Assembly: GCF_947387525.1 (NCBI RefSeq)
Contig: NZ_CANDNW010000008.1
Span: forward strand, 1 to 53,233
From: Limosilactobacillus viscerum
Lineage (GTDB): Bacteria; Bacillota; Bacilli; Lactobacillales; Lactobacillaceae
Reading direction: 5' to 3'
DNA: 53,233 bases
Part shown: piece after piece, positions 23,937 through 32,470 of the stretch
Position numbering within the stretch: position 1 is the first letter of the stretch
How the letters are laid out: each line of letters begins with the position of its first letter
Notes under the pieces: model-generated
What the model was told of the DNA's origin: nothing
The model's database searches: none
What the model saw: only the letters and a program-made list of their open reading frames with translations
Position numbers and translations under genes: made by a program

Positions 23937-25006
23937 AGAAACTCCTTACCGTGGTCATCAGTATCCTGGCCCTTTGTGCAGCCCTAGCAATGGGGAACGC
24001 GGCCTTAAACCAGCACCATGGTCAGGGTTCTGGCCGGTTGCTAACTATCTACAACTGGGGTGACTATATTGACCCGGCACTGATTAATAAATTTGAAAAG
24101 CAGACGGGTTACAAGGTTGACTATGAAACATTTGATAGTAATGAATCGATGCTGACAAAAATTCGCCAGGGCGGAACCAACTATGACTTAGTGGTGCCGA
24201 GCGAATATACGGTTCAGCGGATGAAAAGGGAGCATTTATTGGCCCCCCTCGACCACCGGCGGCTGACCAACCTTCACTACATTGATCCCCAATTTCTTAA
24301 CCGGTCATTTGACCGTGGGAACCGTTATTCGGTACCTTACTTCTGGGGAACACTGGGGATTATTTATAACGACCAGAAGGTGTCAGCGGGTGATGTCCAG
24401 CACTGGTCACAATTGTGGAACCCCCGCTTGCGGAACAACCTAATGCTGATTGATAGTGCCCGTGATGTTTTTGCGATGACGTTAATTGCACAGGGGCATT
24501 CGGTAAACACGACTGATTATCAGACACTAAAAAAAGCGCAGGATCATTTGAAGACCCTGACGCCGAATGTAAAGGCGATCGTTGCCGATGAAATGAAGAT
24601 GTACATGGAACAAGATGAAGCGGCAGTCGGGGTGACCTATTCGGGGGATGCCCGGGAGATGATGAGTGTCAACCACCACCTTCACTACGTAGTACCGAGT
24701 GAGGGGAGCAACATTTGGTTTGACAACATGGTGATTCCGCGGACTGCCAAGAATAAGGAGGCTGCTTATGCCTTTATTAACTTTATGCTAGAACCGCAAA
24801 ATGCCGCACAAAATGCCCGCTATGTTGGTTATGCAACACCAAATCGGGCGGCAAAGAAGCTGTTGCCAAAAAAGGTAACGAGCAACCAAGCCTTTTACCC
24901 GCCAGCTAGGACAATGAAACACTTGCAAACATACCGGGACTTGCCGTTGAAGACCCTAGGCGTCTACAATGACCTCTTCCTCGAATTTAAGATGTTTGCA
25001 AAGTAA
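23933..25006 (+). CDS. potD: Spermidine/putrescine-binding protein PotD
   Basis: A 357-residue periplasmic-type binding protein. The motif N-W-G-D-Y-I-D-P near residue 42 and the later Y-F-W-G-T-L-G-I and V-G-V-T-Y-S-G-D-A motifs are typical of PotD. The N-terminus has a hydrophobic segment (residues 4-24). Its only cysteine (Cys15, in L-A-L-C-A) is a poor lipobox, so anchoring may be by a transmembrane segment. It captures polyamines outside the membrane and delivers them to PotBC. In many lactobacilli murB precedes potABCD; here pepX is the divergent neighbour and murB is not in the window. A terminator follows. Confidence 0.93.
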   Translation: MKKLLTVVISILALCAALAMGNAALNQHHGQGSGRLLTIYNWGDYIDPALINKFEKQTGYKVDYETFDSNESMLTKIRQGGTNYDLVVPSEYTVQRMKREHLLAPLDHRRLTNLHYIDPQFLNRSFDRGNRYSVPYFWGTLGIIYNDQKVSAGDVQHWSQLWNPRLRNNLMLIDSARDVFAMTLIAQGHSVNTTDYQTLKKAQDHLKTLTPNVKAIVADEMKMYMEQDEAAVGVTYSGDAREMMSVNHHLHYVVPSEGSNIWFDNMVIPRTAKNKEAAYAFINFMLEPQNAAQNARYVGYATPNRAAKKLLPKKVTSNQAFYPPARTMKHLQTYRDLPLKTLGVYNDLFLEFKMFAK

Positions 25007-25027
25007 AATGCGGGTTTCATAGATTAA

Positions 25028-25077
25028 AAACAGGGTCCAGAGTTCGATCAATTTAGCCGAACTTTGGGCCCTGTTTA
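25028..25077. terminator. Bidirectional terminator between potD and the MFS gene
   Basis: ACAGGGTCCAGAGTTCG pairs with CCGAACTTTGGGCCCTGT, with AAAAA on the left and TTTATAT on the right; it can serve both convergent genes. It is one of the GTCCAGAGTTCGG-type terminators. Confidence 0.8.
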
Positions 25078-25093
25078 TATGCAGTAGGAGCTT

Positions 25094-26404
25094 TTATTTC
25101 TTAATATAACGTGGTGAGGTTTTCGGTGCCCAGATGAGGCAAATTAGGCCGCCGATCACGAGAATAACCATGCAGACGACCATTGCTAATTGCGCACCAC
25201 CGATATTAGTTAGGACAGGCAATAGGAAAGTCCCACTTGCGGCACCGATCCGACTAATTGTGATACAGGTACCGACACCAGTTGCCCGGACTTTAATGTC
25301 GAACAATTCGGTTGGGTAGGGATAATCAAGTACTAATCCTGCTGACAAGGTGACTGCAAAGAAGGCAAAAATTGCAATCTGGATTCCAGCAGTAAGGTTG
25401 GTACCCAGGATCATTCCAAGCAAAGCCACTGCTGGTAGGAAGAAGACACTCATTAATAATGCCCGGCGACTCATCCACTTAAAGGCGGCGATACCGATTA
25501 AAACGCCGACTAGCACGCAGACATTATAAATAATTCCAGAGAGGTTGCTATTTCCCAGTTGCATGCTGGCAAGCAAAATTGGTAAGAAGATACTAATACC
25601 GAAGAAAGCGAAGGCCTGGCAGGCATAAAAGAGACCACCAACTAGTGTTTGACGCCGGTATTCCTTAGTGAAAAGAACAGTCCAGGAAATTTTTCCCGGT
25701 GCCTTGCTCTTAATTAACTTGGGCGATAGTCCCCACTTCTTGCCAAGATTTTCTTGAATGACCTCCTGGGCTTGATCGTTATCGACGTGTGTCGCAACCC
25801 AGCTTGGCGAGGCAGGGAGCCGGTAAGCGCTCCGGTAAATAGCCGTGATTAGTCCGGGAACGGCGGATGAGGCAAGGATGACTTGCCAATTATGGGCACC
25901 GAAACCGGTGATCATAATCCCAGCAATGTATGAACCGATAAAACCAACTGTCCAGTAAATAATTAGCTGGCTCTGGAAGCGACCACTAACTTTTTCCGGC
26001 ATCCATTCAACCAGCCAGGCATTTCCAACGGTATAGTCAATGGCGATCATCAAGCCAATTAAAATCCGTAGCAGCAGTAAAAGCCAGGGGTTGGTTGTAA
26101 CAAGTTGGAGTAGTGACAAGATTGAGAAAAGGTACATGTTCACCATTAACATTCCCTTACGCCCGAAGCGGTCAGCAATTTTACCCATTAAGGCACTGCC
26201 GGCTAACCCAATCAGACTCCCGGCACCAATTAGGCCAACCCAGAAGTTGCTTAGGTGAATATAGGTTTGAGCCTGGGACAGCCCGGTACCACTAATTCCG
26301 AGGGCGTAACCACAGGAAATCTGACCGAGAATCAGGGCAATGAAAATTCCCCAGTGGACTGGAGAAACAGGTGCTTTCTTGTAATCTTTTTTCGTATTGT
26401 TCAT
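25094..26404 (-). CDS. MFS transporter, sugar-porter-like
   Basis: A 436-residue major facilitator with 12 predicted helices. The loop 2-3 motif G-K-I-A-D-R-F-G-R-K-G near residue 74 is the MFS signature, and a D-x-R-x-T-G-V-G pattern (I-K-V-R-A-T-G-V-G-T) follows helix 10, as in metabolite/sugar porter-type members. The substrate is unknown; families with this architecture include sugar, benzoate and niacin carriers. It is a single-gene unit on the minus strand, transcribed away from the APC permease terminator. Confidence 0.85.
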   Translation of the reverse strand: MNNTKKDYKKAPVSPVHWGIFIALILGQISCGYALGISGTGLSQAQTYIHLSNFWVGLIGAGSLIGLAGSALMGKIADRFGRKGMLMVNMYLFSILSLLQLVTTNPWLLLLLRILIGLMIAIDYTVGNAWLVEWMPEKVSGRFQSQLIIYWTVGFIGSYIAGIMITGFGAHNWQVILASSAVPGLITAIYRSAYRLPASPSWVATHVDNDQAQEVIQENLGKKWGLSPKLIKSKAPGKISWTVLFTKEYRRQTLVGGLFYACQAFAFFGISIFLPILLASMQLGNSNLSGIIYNVCVLVGVLIGIAAFKWMSRRALLMSVFFLPAVALLGMILGTNLTAGIQIAIFAFFAVTLSAGLVLDYPYPTELFDIKVRATGVGTCITISRIGAASGTFLLPVLTNIGGAQLAMVVCMVILVIGGLICLIWAPKTSPRYIKK

Positions 26405-26478
26405 AGGGTATTTGGTCGCAATTTGGGACCAAATTAATCGATTCCTCCTTGTGAAAAGTATTATTACTACACTAACAA

Positions 26479-26519
26479 AAAATCAGGAATGACGCAAATT
26501 GACGCGTCCATTCCTGATT
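26479..26519 (-). terminator. Terminator of the APC permease
   Basis: AATCAGGAATG...GCGTC-type arms form a long hairpin with CATTCCTGATT; on the minus strand it is followed by TTTTTTGTT. It lies just downstream of the APC permease stop. Confidence 0.8.
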
Positions 26520-26532
26520 AAGATTGTGAAAA

Positions 26533-27924
26533 TTAACGGTCCTGGTTAAGCTTGCTGTGCCAGTAGCCATAACCAAAGTAAATAACGATTCCAATGCCGA
26601 ACCAGATACCGGCACCAATCCATGTTTCCTTAGACAGCATTGCCATCATTGCTAAGCAGGCTAAGCCGGAAATGATTGGAAGGACTGGGTACAGTGGAAC
26701 CTGGAAACCACCCTTATTGCCGATATCCTTCCGTTTCCGTAGCGGGATAATTCCGAATGAAACAAAGAGGAAGGCAAGAAGGGTCCCGATGTTAACGAGG
26801 CTGGTCAGCTGGTCAAGCGATACCAGTCCACCCATCAAGGCGATGATTGTTGCAACAATCCAAAGCGCTTCTTGGGGAACGTGGTGTTTGCTATCCAACT
26901 TGGCTAGCCAGGAAGGCAACAGTCCGTCACGGCCAATGGAGTAAATTAACCGGGAGCTAGAATAGATCATCGTTACCATCATGGTGAACATCCCAACCAA
27001 GGCACCAATCGAGAGCAGTTCAGCAATCCATTCTTGGTGGACAGCTTCAAGCGCGAAGGCAACCGGGTTAGCAACATCCAGCTTGGTGTACTTAACGATC
27101 CCGGTTAACACAACTGAAACTGCCATGTAGAGGACCGTGGCAACGATTAGGGTACCGATAATCCCCGCCGGCATGTTCTTCTTGGGGTTCTTAACTTCGG
27201 CTGCTGACGATGAAACAGCGTCAAAGCCAAGGTAGGCGAAGAAGACAACGGTTGCTCCGTGAAAGACACCCTTCATATGGTAGGGGAGAAACGGATGATA
27301 ATTTGCAGGCTTGATGAAGAACAGGCCAACCACCACGAAAATAATAATAATTGCAATTTTAATTAAAACGGCGATGTTGTTGATCCGCATTGACGACTGC
27401 ATCCCCTTGGAAAGCATCCAGGTGATGAGCAGGACAATGATGATTGCCACCAAGTTAACGTAGGTACCGTGAGCTGGGTCAAATGGCCCGGAAATTGCCT
27501 TCGGGAGTTTAAGACCAAAGCTTGCAATAAACGAATTAAAGTAGGCTGCCCACCCGGTTGAAACTGAGGCAACGGCCAGCATGTATTCCAATACCAGCGC
27601 CCAGCCAAGGATCCAACCAAAGAATTCACCAAAAACTACGTTACCGTATGAGTAAGCACTCCCGGCAACTGGTAAGGCTGAAGAAAATTCAGCATAACAC
27701 ATCGCTGCTAATGCACAGACGATCGCTGAAAAAAGAAAGGAAAGTGTCACGCCTGGACCCGCGGAGTTAGCAGCCACGGTCCCCGGTAAAATAAAAATCC
27801 CGGTACCAATTACGGCACCGACCCCGAGGGCCATTAAATCAACTGCGGTCATTGATTTAACAAAGTGCTTGTCGACCCCTAAGTAACGGTCAAGATTTTC
27901 TTTCCGCAGAATGTTTAAGCGCAT
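26533..27924 (-). CDS. APC family amino acid permease (YfnA/CAT-like)
   Basis: A 463-residue permease with 12 predicted helices. The helix 1 motif G-V-G-A-V-I-G-T-G-I-F-I-L-P-G (about residues 34-48) is the substrate-binding signature of the APC superfamily, and the F-A-Y-L-G-F-D-A motif in helix 6 is conserved. Similarity is strongest to the cationic amino acid transporter/YfnA branch. It imports an amino acid by proton symport or exchange; the substrate is undetermined. It is divergent from the Nudix gene with about 110 bp of AT-rich intergenic sequence. Confidence 0.9.
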   Translation of the reverse strand: MRLNILRKENLDRYLGVDKHFVKSMTAVDLMALGVGAVIGTGIFILPGTVAANSAGPGVTLSFLFSAIVCALAAMCYAEFSSALPVAGSAYSYGNVVFGEFFGWILGWALVLEYMLAVASVSTGWAAYFNSFIASFGLKLPKAISGPFDPAHGTYVNLVAIIIVLLITWMLSKGMQSSMRINNIAVLIKIAIIIIFVVVGLFFIKPANYHPFLPYHMKGVFHGATVVFFAYLGFDAVSSSAAEVKNPKKNMPAGIIGTLIVATVLYMAVSVVLTGIVKYTKLDVANPVAFALEAVHQEWIAELLSIGALVGMFTMMVTMIYSSSRLIYSIGRDGLLPSWLAKLDSKHHVPQEALWIVATIIALMGGLVSLDQLTSLVNIGTLLAFLFVSFGIIPLRKRKDIGNKGGFQVPLYPVLPIISGLACLAMMAMLSKETWIGAGIWFGIGIVIYFGYGYWHSKLNQDR

Positions 27925-28038
27925 CTTTAAACCACCTTTGCTATAATATAGTCAAAATTGTCTTATTCCATGATAACCAGGAATAAGATTAAAAGTCAAT
28001 GAGAATATTAGTTTAATATTAAAAGGATGAGTGCAATT

Positions 28039-28452
28039 ATGGCAATTGAAGTAACTAGTGGTGCAGTTGTTTACCGGCAAAATAATGGGCAAATTGAATA
28101 CTTACTGTTGGAAAGCCAAAACAAGGGGCACTTCTGGGGATTTCCCAAGGGGCACGTCGAAGGCAATGAAACGTTAAAGGAAACTGCAGAACGAGAAATT
28201 AAGGAAGAAACACAACTGACGTTACCAATTGATACCAGTTTCAAGGTTTACACTGAATATGACTTGCCGAATGGGAACCGTAAGCAAATGACTCTTTTTA
28301 CGGCTGACCTAACGGCAAATGAAGATATTCACCTCCAGGCAGAAGAAATTAAAAACTGTGGTTGGTTTAACTATGCGGATGCGCGTAAGCAGTTGACTTA
28401 CGACAATTTAAAGCAGTTGTTAGACCAAGTCAATGACCATTTAACCAAGTAA
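28039..28452 (+). CDS. Nudix hydrolase, probable bis(5'-nucleosyl)-tetraphosphatase
   Basis: A 137-residue Nudix protein. The Nudix box runs G-H-V-E-G-N-E-T-L-K-E-T-A-E-R-E-I-K-E-E over residues about 39-58, with all catalytic glutamates. W-G-F-P-K-G-H just before it is typical of asymmetrical Ap4A hydrolases, which remove stress-linked dinucleoside polyphosphates. The ATG at 28039 is preferred to the in-frame one at 28027, which would sit inside the AAAGGATGA ribosome site. Its stop overlaps the next gene by 1 bp. Confidence 0.88.
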   Translation: MAIEVTSGAVVYRQNNGQIEYLLLESQNKGHFWGFPKGHVEGNETLKETAEREIKEETQLTLPIDTSFKVYTEYDLPNGNRKQMTLFTADLTANEDIHLQAEEIKNCGWFNYADARKQLTYDNLKQLLDQVNDHLTK

Positions 28453-29006
28453 TGATGAGCAGACACGTATACGTTATTTGTGGTGCCGCTGGGTCGGGCA
28501 AGACGACTGTTGCCACTTACCTGCGGGAGCACTTTGACATGCATAAGGTAATTACCCATACTACTAGGGCTCCGCGCCCAAACGAACGGGATGGGGTTGA
28601 CTACCACTTCGAGTCGGGCAGCTCCATGTCCCGCTTGCACCTGTTGGAATCTGTTACTTATGACCAGGCACAGTATGGTTCGTCGCTTGAAGGCCTAGAA
28701 GAGGGTTGGCAGCAAGGACGGGACGATGTGATTGTGCTTGATACCAAGGGAGCAATGACCTATCGCCGGAAATTAGGCGACCAGGTGACGGTGATCTTTT
28801 TAACAGTTAGCAAACTTAACGTGCTTGCAAAGCGGATGGGCAAACGCGGCGATATGAAGTCCGCAATCGAATCACGGTTAAGGAGTCCGGAATACCACCG
28901 TGACCTTCATTTGCCAAGGAGCCTTCATGGGGTAGCACAGGTGGTAGTTAATGATGATTGGGCGACGACAAAGGCGCACCTTGACCGGATAGTAGGCAAA
29001 AAATAA
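28452..29006 (+). CDS. Guanylate-kinase-like P-loop protein
   Basis: A 184-residue protein with P-loop G-A-A-G-S-G-K-T-T (residues 10-18). The guanylate kinase pattern T-H-T-T-R-A-P-R-P-N-E-R-D-G-V-D-Y-H-F (about 36-54) corresponds to the GMP-binding region. It is slightly shorter than housekeeping Gmk (about 200 residues), and the C-terminal half is more divergent. It could be a divergent nucleotide kinase, or regulatory rather than the essential Gmk. It overlaps the Nudix gene (TAATG), so the two probably act on nucleotides together. Confidence 0.75.
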   Translation: MMSRHVYVICGAAGSGKTTVATYLREHFDMHKVITHTTRAPRPNERDGVDYHFESGSSMSRLHLLESVTYDQAQYGSSLEGLEEGWQQGRDDVIVLDTKGAMTYRRKLGDQVTVIFLTVSKLNVLAKRMGKRGDMKSAIESRLRSPEYHRDLHLPRSLHGVAQVVVNDDWATTKAHLDRIVGKK

Positions 29007-29060
29007 CCACATTTGTCGTTCTATGGTAGAATTATATTTTCAGTAAGGGGGATGGCTGCG

Positions 29061-29498
29061 TTGGAGAAGTTAATTGATCAAGCTAAGTCCAAGCTACGGG
29101 CCAACCACTTGCGCTGGACGAAGCAACGTGAAATGATGCTTAGGCTGGTCAGCGAAGATCCGGAACATTATCAAGACATTACGGTAGTCGATAATGCACT
29201 CCGGGATGCTTATCCGGGTTTAAGCCACGATACGATTTATCGCAACTTGAAGGAATTTGAACGGTTAGAGCTTGTTGAACTGCGGCAGCACAATGATCAA
29301 ATGCAGGTTAAATACCGTTGTGATTCCGCCCACCACCACCATTTTATTTGTGAAATCTGTGGGCGGGTACAAGAAATCAAAATGCCACCGCTTGATATGG
29401 CTTACTATGAGCAACAACTTCCGGGAGCTAAAATTACCGGCCATACTTTTGAGTTGCGGGGCATTTGTGCTGAATGTCGTGCAAAACATTTAAAATAA
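29061..29498 (+). CDS. Fur family metalloregulator (Fur/PerR/Zur)
   Basis: A 145-residue regulator with an N-terminal winged helix (T-I-Y-R-N-L recognition helix near residue 58). A dimerisation domain carries two C-x-x-C pairs (C-E-I-C and C-A-E-C) for structural zinc and an H-H-H-H cluster before the first pair. Which metal or peroxide it senses is not clear; both Zur and PerR types keep these cysteines. The AAGGGGG ribosome site directly abuts the ATG at 29052, which is too close, so I favour the TTG at 29061 nine nt downstream. The ATG version would add three residues. Confidence 0.87.
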   Translation: MEKLIDQAKSKLRANHLRWTKQREMMLRLVSEDPEHYQDITVVDNALRDAYPGLSHDTIYRNLKEFERLELVELRQHNDQMQVKYRCDSAHHHHFICEICGRVQEIKMPPLDMAYYEQQLPGAKITGHTFELRGICAECRAKHLK

Positions 29499-29570
29499 TC
29501 TTCAATCTTCCTTAACATTTATGCCAGATAAAATCGGTTATCATATAGGTTGAGAAAAGGAGAATGTAAT

Positions 29571-30002
29571 ATGGCAGCGAAAATTCCACCGCTGGTAACA
29601 CCATTTGCGTTGGTATCTTTAGTGCTGGCCTTGGGTGCCACAAACGTGGTTGTTAACAAGGCCACCCATACGACAGAAGGGGCTAAGGTAGTCTCAACTT
29701 CTAGTCGGACAGTCGACCAGGATTCTACTAATAGTAGTTTAAGCAGTCGTGATGATTCTGACGATCCTGATAAGGATGATAATTCTGCTACTAAGCGGTC
29801 TGACAATGATGATGACCGGACAACCGACGATACGCAAACGTCAACACGGTCTAACGACACGGGGAATAATACGACAACCCAAACTGATAATAACAATAGT
29901 GGTAATAGCAACCAGTCAAATAATACTGGGAATAGTGGTAATACTACTACCGGCACAACGGGACAGACTGGCGGTACCACTACTACTACGTCTAACCAAT
30001 AA
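29571..30002 (+). CDS. Secreted or anchored low-complexity Asp/Ser/Thr/Asn-rich protein, unknown
   Basis: A 143-residue protein I do not recognise. It has a short N-terminus, a single hydrophobic segment (residues about 9-29), then an acidic D/S/N-rich region (about 50-90) and a T/N/G/S-rich tail. No cysteines, no sortase motif and no folded-domain signature are visible. It is likely exposed on the outside as a disordered stalk. The ATG at 29571 has AAAAGGAG 8 nt upstream. The next gene starts 17 bp downstream of its stop, so the two are probably co-transcribed. A minus-strand ORF opposite it is a compositional shadow. Confidence 0.6.
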   Translation: MAAKIPPLVTPFALVSLVLALGATNVVVNKATHTTEGAKVVSTSSRTVDQDSTNSSLSSRDDSDDPDKDDNSATKRSDNDDDRTTDDTQTSTRSNDTGNNTTTQTDNNNSGNSNQSNNTGNSGNTTTGTTGQTGGTTTTTSNQ

Positions 30003-30019
30003 GGAGGTGTTGAATTACC

Positions 30020-30859
30020 ATGTTTAGTTTTCTTGATATGATTAATTCATCACTGAGCTACTTTAACCTAGATGTTAAGTTAAAGAGCCGGATCTATATT
30101 GGGATTGCGGCCGCTGGGGATATTTACCTCGTTTACGTAACTTTCCGCCTATTTGCCAACCACGTTTGGTTGCGTGGTTTCCTCTACTGCTTGGCAATGG
30201 TAGCAATCACCTATTTCCTTTACCTGAACTTTGTCTATTATTTCTTGGGCAAAACGTCCCGCTTTGATTTTATTTCACCAAAGTTTGCAAAGATTACAGG
30301 ACAACATTTTGACAGTGCAGGAAATAAGACTTCAACTCGTGCGTCACGGCGGGCAGCGGCTCTTGCTAACCAATCAAATGGTTTGTTTACTGGTAACAAT
30401 ACTATTCCGGCTGCAGTGGCAATTGATGATTATGAACAACGAAACCTGCAACGGGTCGTTGACCAGTTATTAACTGAGGGCATCTTTACCAATGACTTTG
30501 ATGGCATGGATGATGACCAGATTATTGACCAATACAATGAAACTGGCAAGCCGGTTCAAGCATTGAACGCTGAATCAGTTCCACCTTACTTTGAACTGGT
30601 CCATGATAAGTTACGTCACCGCTTAGAAATTTATATTGGTCTCAACCAGATGGAACGTCGTGCAGTAGGGCACATTACCCGGATTGGTTTAACCGATGTC
30701 CGGGATGCTCATCAAAAGTACCGGATCTACCTTGCGGGACTAGTGGTAACTGCGGGCCCCAATAAGATTCCTGGTCGGCGTGGATCGACGATTATGACAA
30801 CCGCAGATTATGGATTAAATGCTCAGGTTGCTTATCGTGAACGTGAACATGAGAAGTAG
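30020..30859 (+). CDS. Lactobacillus-type membrane protein of unknown function (DUF6681-like)
   Basis: A 279-residue protein with two or three hydrophobic segments in the first 80 residues and a soluble charged C-terminal region of about 190 residues. The soluble part contains a conserved-looking H-D-K-L-R-H-R-L-E-I-Y-I-G-L-N-Q-M-E-R core. I believe this corresponds to a lactobacillus-restricted DUF (DUF6681), but the family name is from memory. No catalytic motif was recognised. It is preceded by AAGGAGGTG and follows the low-complexity protein. A strong bidirectional terminator follows. Confidence 0.6.
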   Translation: MFSFLDMINSSLSYFNLDVKLKSRIYIGIAAAGDIYLVYVTFRLFANHVWLRGFLYCLAMVAITYFLYLNFVYYFLGKTSRFDFISPKFAKITGQHFDSAGNKTSTRASRRAAALANQSNGLFTGNNTIPAAVAIDDYEQRNLQRVVDQLLTEGIFTNDFDGMDDDQIIDQYNETGKPVQALNAESVPPYFELVHDKLRHRLEIYIGLNQMERRAVGHITRIGLTDVRDAHQKYRIYLAGLVVTAGPNKIPGRRGSTIMTTADYGLNAQVAYREREHEK

Positions 30860-30860
30860 T

Positions 30861-30899
30861 AAAAAAGGACCGCTGAATTTTTTCAGCGGTCCTTTTTTA
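30861..30899. terminator. Bidirectional terminator
   Basis: AAAAAAGGACCGCTGAA pairs with TTCAGCGGTCCTTTTTT, perfect and symmetrical, between convergent genes. Confidence 0.9.
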
Positions 30900-31139
30900 C
30901 TACTTCTTTTCTGTAAATTCGCCTTCCAGTGGGTCCTGGTGCTTTTGTGGACCTTGGTAGTCAGGCATGATGGCAGCAGCAACAAGGTAAATGATGGTGA
31001 TTGGGAAAAAGCCGGTGCAGGCTAGCAGGACAACCGTAATTAAGCGGATAACTGTTGCATCAACACCGAGGTAGTCGGCAATACCACCACAGACACCAAG
31101 GAAAACCTTTTTCTTGGACTTAGTTAGCTTCTTTTTCAT
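30900..31139 (-). CDS. PspC domain protein
   Basis: A 79-residue membrane protein whose first 60 residues form a PspC domain (K-K-V-F-L-G-V-C-G-G-I-A-D-Y-L-G-V, then a hydrophobic segment). PspC proteins are linked to cell-envelope stress responses. The C-terminal tail is short and acidic-to-basic. It is the last gene of the minus-strand unit, 21 bp downstream of the aldose epimerase gene. Confidence 0.88.
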   Translation of the reverse strand: MKKKLTKSKKKVFLGVCGGIADYLGVDATVIRLITVVLLACTGFFPITIIYLVAAAIMPDYQGPQKHQDPLEGEFTEKK

Positions 31140-31160
31140 TTTAAAACCTCCTCAATTGGG

Positions 31161-32213
31161 TTATGCAAAGTATTCGTAACGGATCTGGTAGTGTTGTGGG
31201 TAACCGGGCCGCAGTGAAATGTCACCAAACTGTGGGTGGTGTGGTGTATCAGGGAGCGTCTGACCTTCCATCGCCATGGCAAACCATTGCCCAGCGGGAC
31301 GGTTGAAGCCCTCTGCATGTTGACCATTAGCGGTGTACACAACTAACCCGTTCCGGTCTGAGTACATCTTGATCTTTCGACCAGTAGCGGCGTCCATCAA
31401 TGTTGCCACTGGTTCGTGAGCGAGACGGTTACTTGGCAGGACAACGAAAATATCATCAAAGCCGCCTTCAGGAACCCCTTGTTCTTGCATCTCTTGGAGT
31501 GCAGTGCCCATTACAGTTGGGTGCTTAAAGTCAAATGGGGTGTCACGGTTAATTAATTTCCGTCCTGTTGGAATCTTTTCGTCGTCTAATTCCAGGTGGT
31601 AAGTTGAGTTGAGCGTGAGAACATGCCCCTGAATTGTCTTTGCTTCACCAGAAAGGTTCCAGTAGGCATGGGTAGTTGGATTAAAGAGGGTCTTCTCATC
31701 GCTCTGACCATCGAAGTCAATGGTGACACTATTATCATTAGCTAAGGTGTAAGTAACTTTCATTGTTTCGTTACCCGGTAGCTGGTCGGTGTCAGTACCA
31801 ATTGTGGCAGTCAAGATTACCTGCAGCTTATCCTGGTCCTGGTTGGTTGCAACGTCATAGAAGTGGTTACTGAAACCATTTGCACCACCATGGAGCGTAT
31901 TTTCACCTTCGTTAGCCGGAATCTGGTAACTTTGGCCATCAATATCAAACTTACCTTTTGCAATCCGACCGCCGAAACGCCCAATGATCCGGCCAACGTA
32001 GAGTGGGGAATTATTAGGGTTGACGTAGGCGTCAATGTTATCAGCACCGAGTAGTAAGTTAACGCGTCCACCACGAGTGTTTGGCACCATGTAAGCCTGC
32101 CAGATACCGGCGAAGTTTAGCACGCTAATGCTGACATTGTTGTCATTGGTTAGTGTATATTTAATGACATCTTGCCCTTCATAAGTACCAAACTTCTCGT
32201 TTTCGATTTTCAC
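31161..32213 (-). CDS. galM: Aldose 1-epimerase (galactose mutarotase)
   Basis: A 350-residue epimerase of normal length. The family motifs include N-E-G-E-N-T-L-H-G-G near residue 83 (first catalytic-site histidine), T-H-A-Y-W-N-L-S-G near residue 175 (second histidine) and the later F-D-D-I-F. It interconverts alpha and beta anomers of hexoses in the cytoplasm. It starts with GTG at 32213, with AGGAGG 8 nt upstream. No galactose genes are adjacent; PspC follows on the same strand. Confidence 0.9.
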   Translation of the reverse strand: MKIENEKFGTYEGQDVIKYTLTNDNNVSISVLNFAGIWQAYMVPNTRGGRVNLLLGADNIDAYVNPNNSPLYVGRIIGRFGGRIAKGKFDIDGQSYQIPANEGENTLHGGANGFSNHFYDVATNQDQDKLQVILTATIGTDTDQLPGNETMKVTYTLANDNSVTIDFDGQSDEKTLFNPTTHAYWNLSGEAKTIQGHVLTLNSTYHLELDDEKIPTGRKLINRDTPFDFKHPTVMGTALQEMQEQGVPEGGFDDIFVVLPSNRLAHEPVATLMDAATGRKIKMYSDRNGLVVYTANGQHAEGFNRPAGQWFAMAMEGQTLPDTPHHPQFGDISLRPGYPQHYQIRYEYFA

Positions 32214-32470
32214 AATAACCGCCTCCTGGATAGTCTAATTGTTACCTTAAATTGTAGCATATTCCCGGCTAGAAACAGTATTTGTTGACAAATTTACTGA
32301 TAAATGAAGCAAGTTATTTTTAATTTCCCGGGAAATAAAAAGCTAATTTTGTGGAACATTTAATCAATAATGTCTCATTATAAGAATAATATATATAATT
32401 AATTCTGTTGTCTTGTGGGCGAACGGTATACACTATTCTTTGTCATAATGATACATTAGGAGGTGAAAAC

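Noticed and set aside
29519-29980. 153-codon minus-strand ORF opposite the low-complexity protein
   Set aside because: It is the compositional shadow of an S/T/D/N-rich reading frame, giving a V/L/S-rich peptide with no ribosome site.
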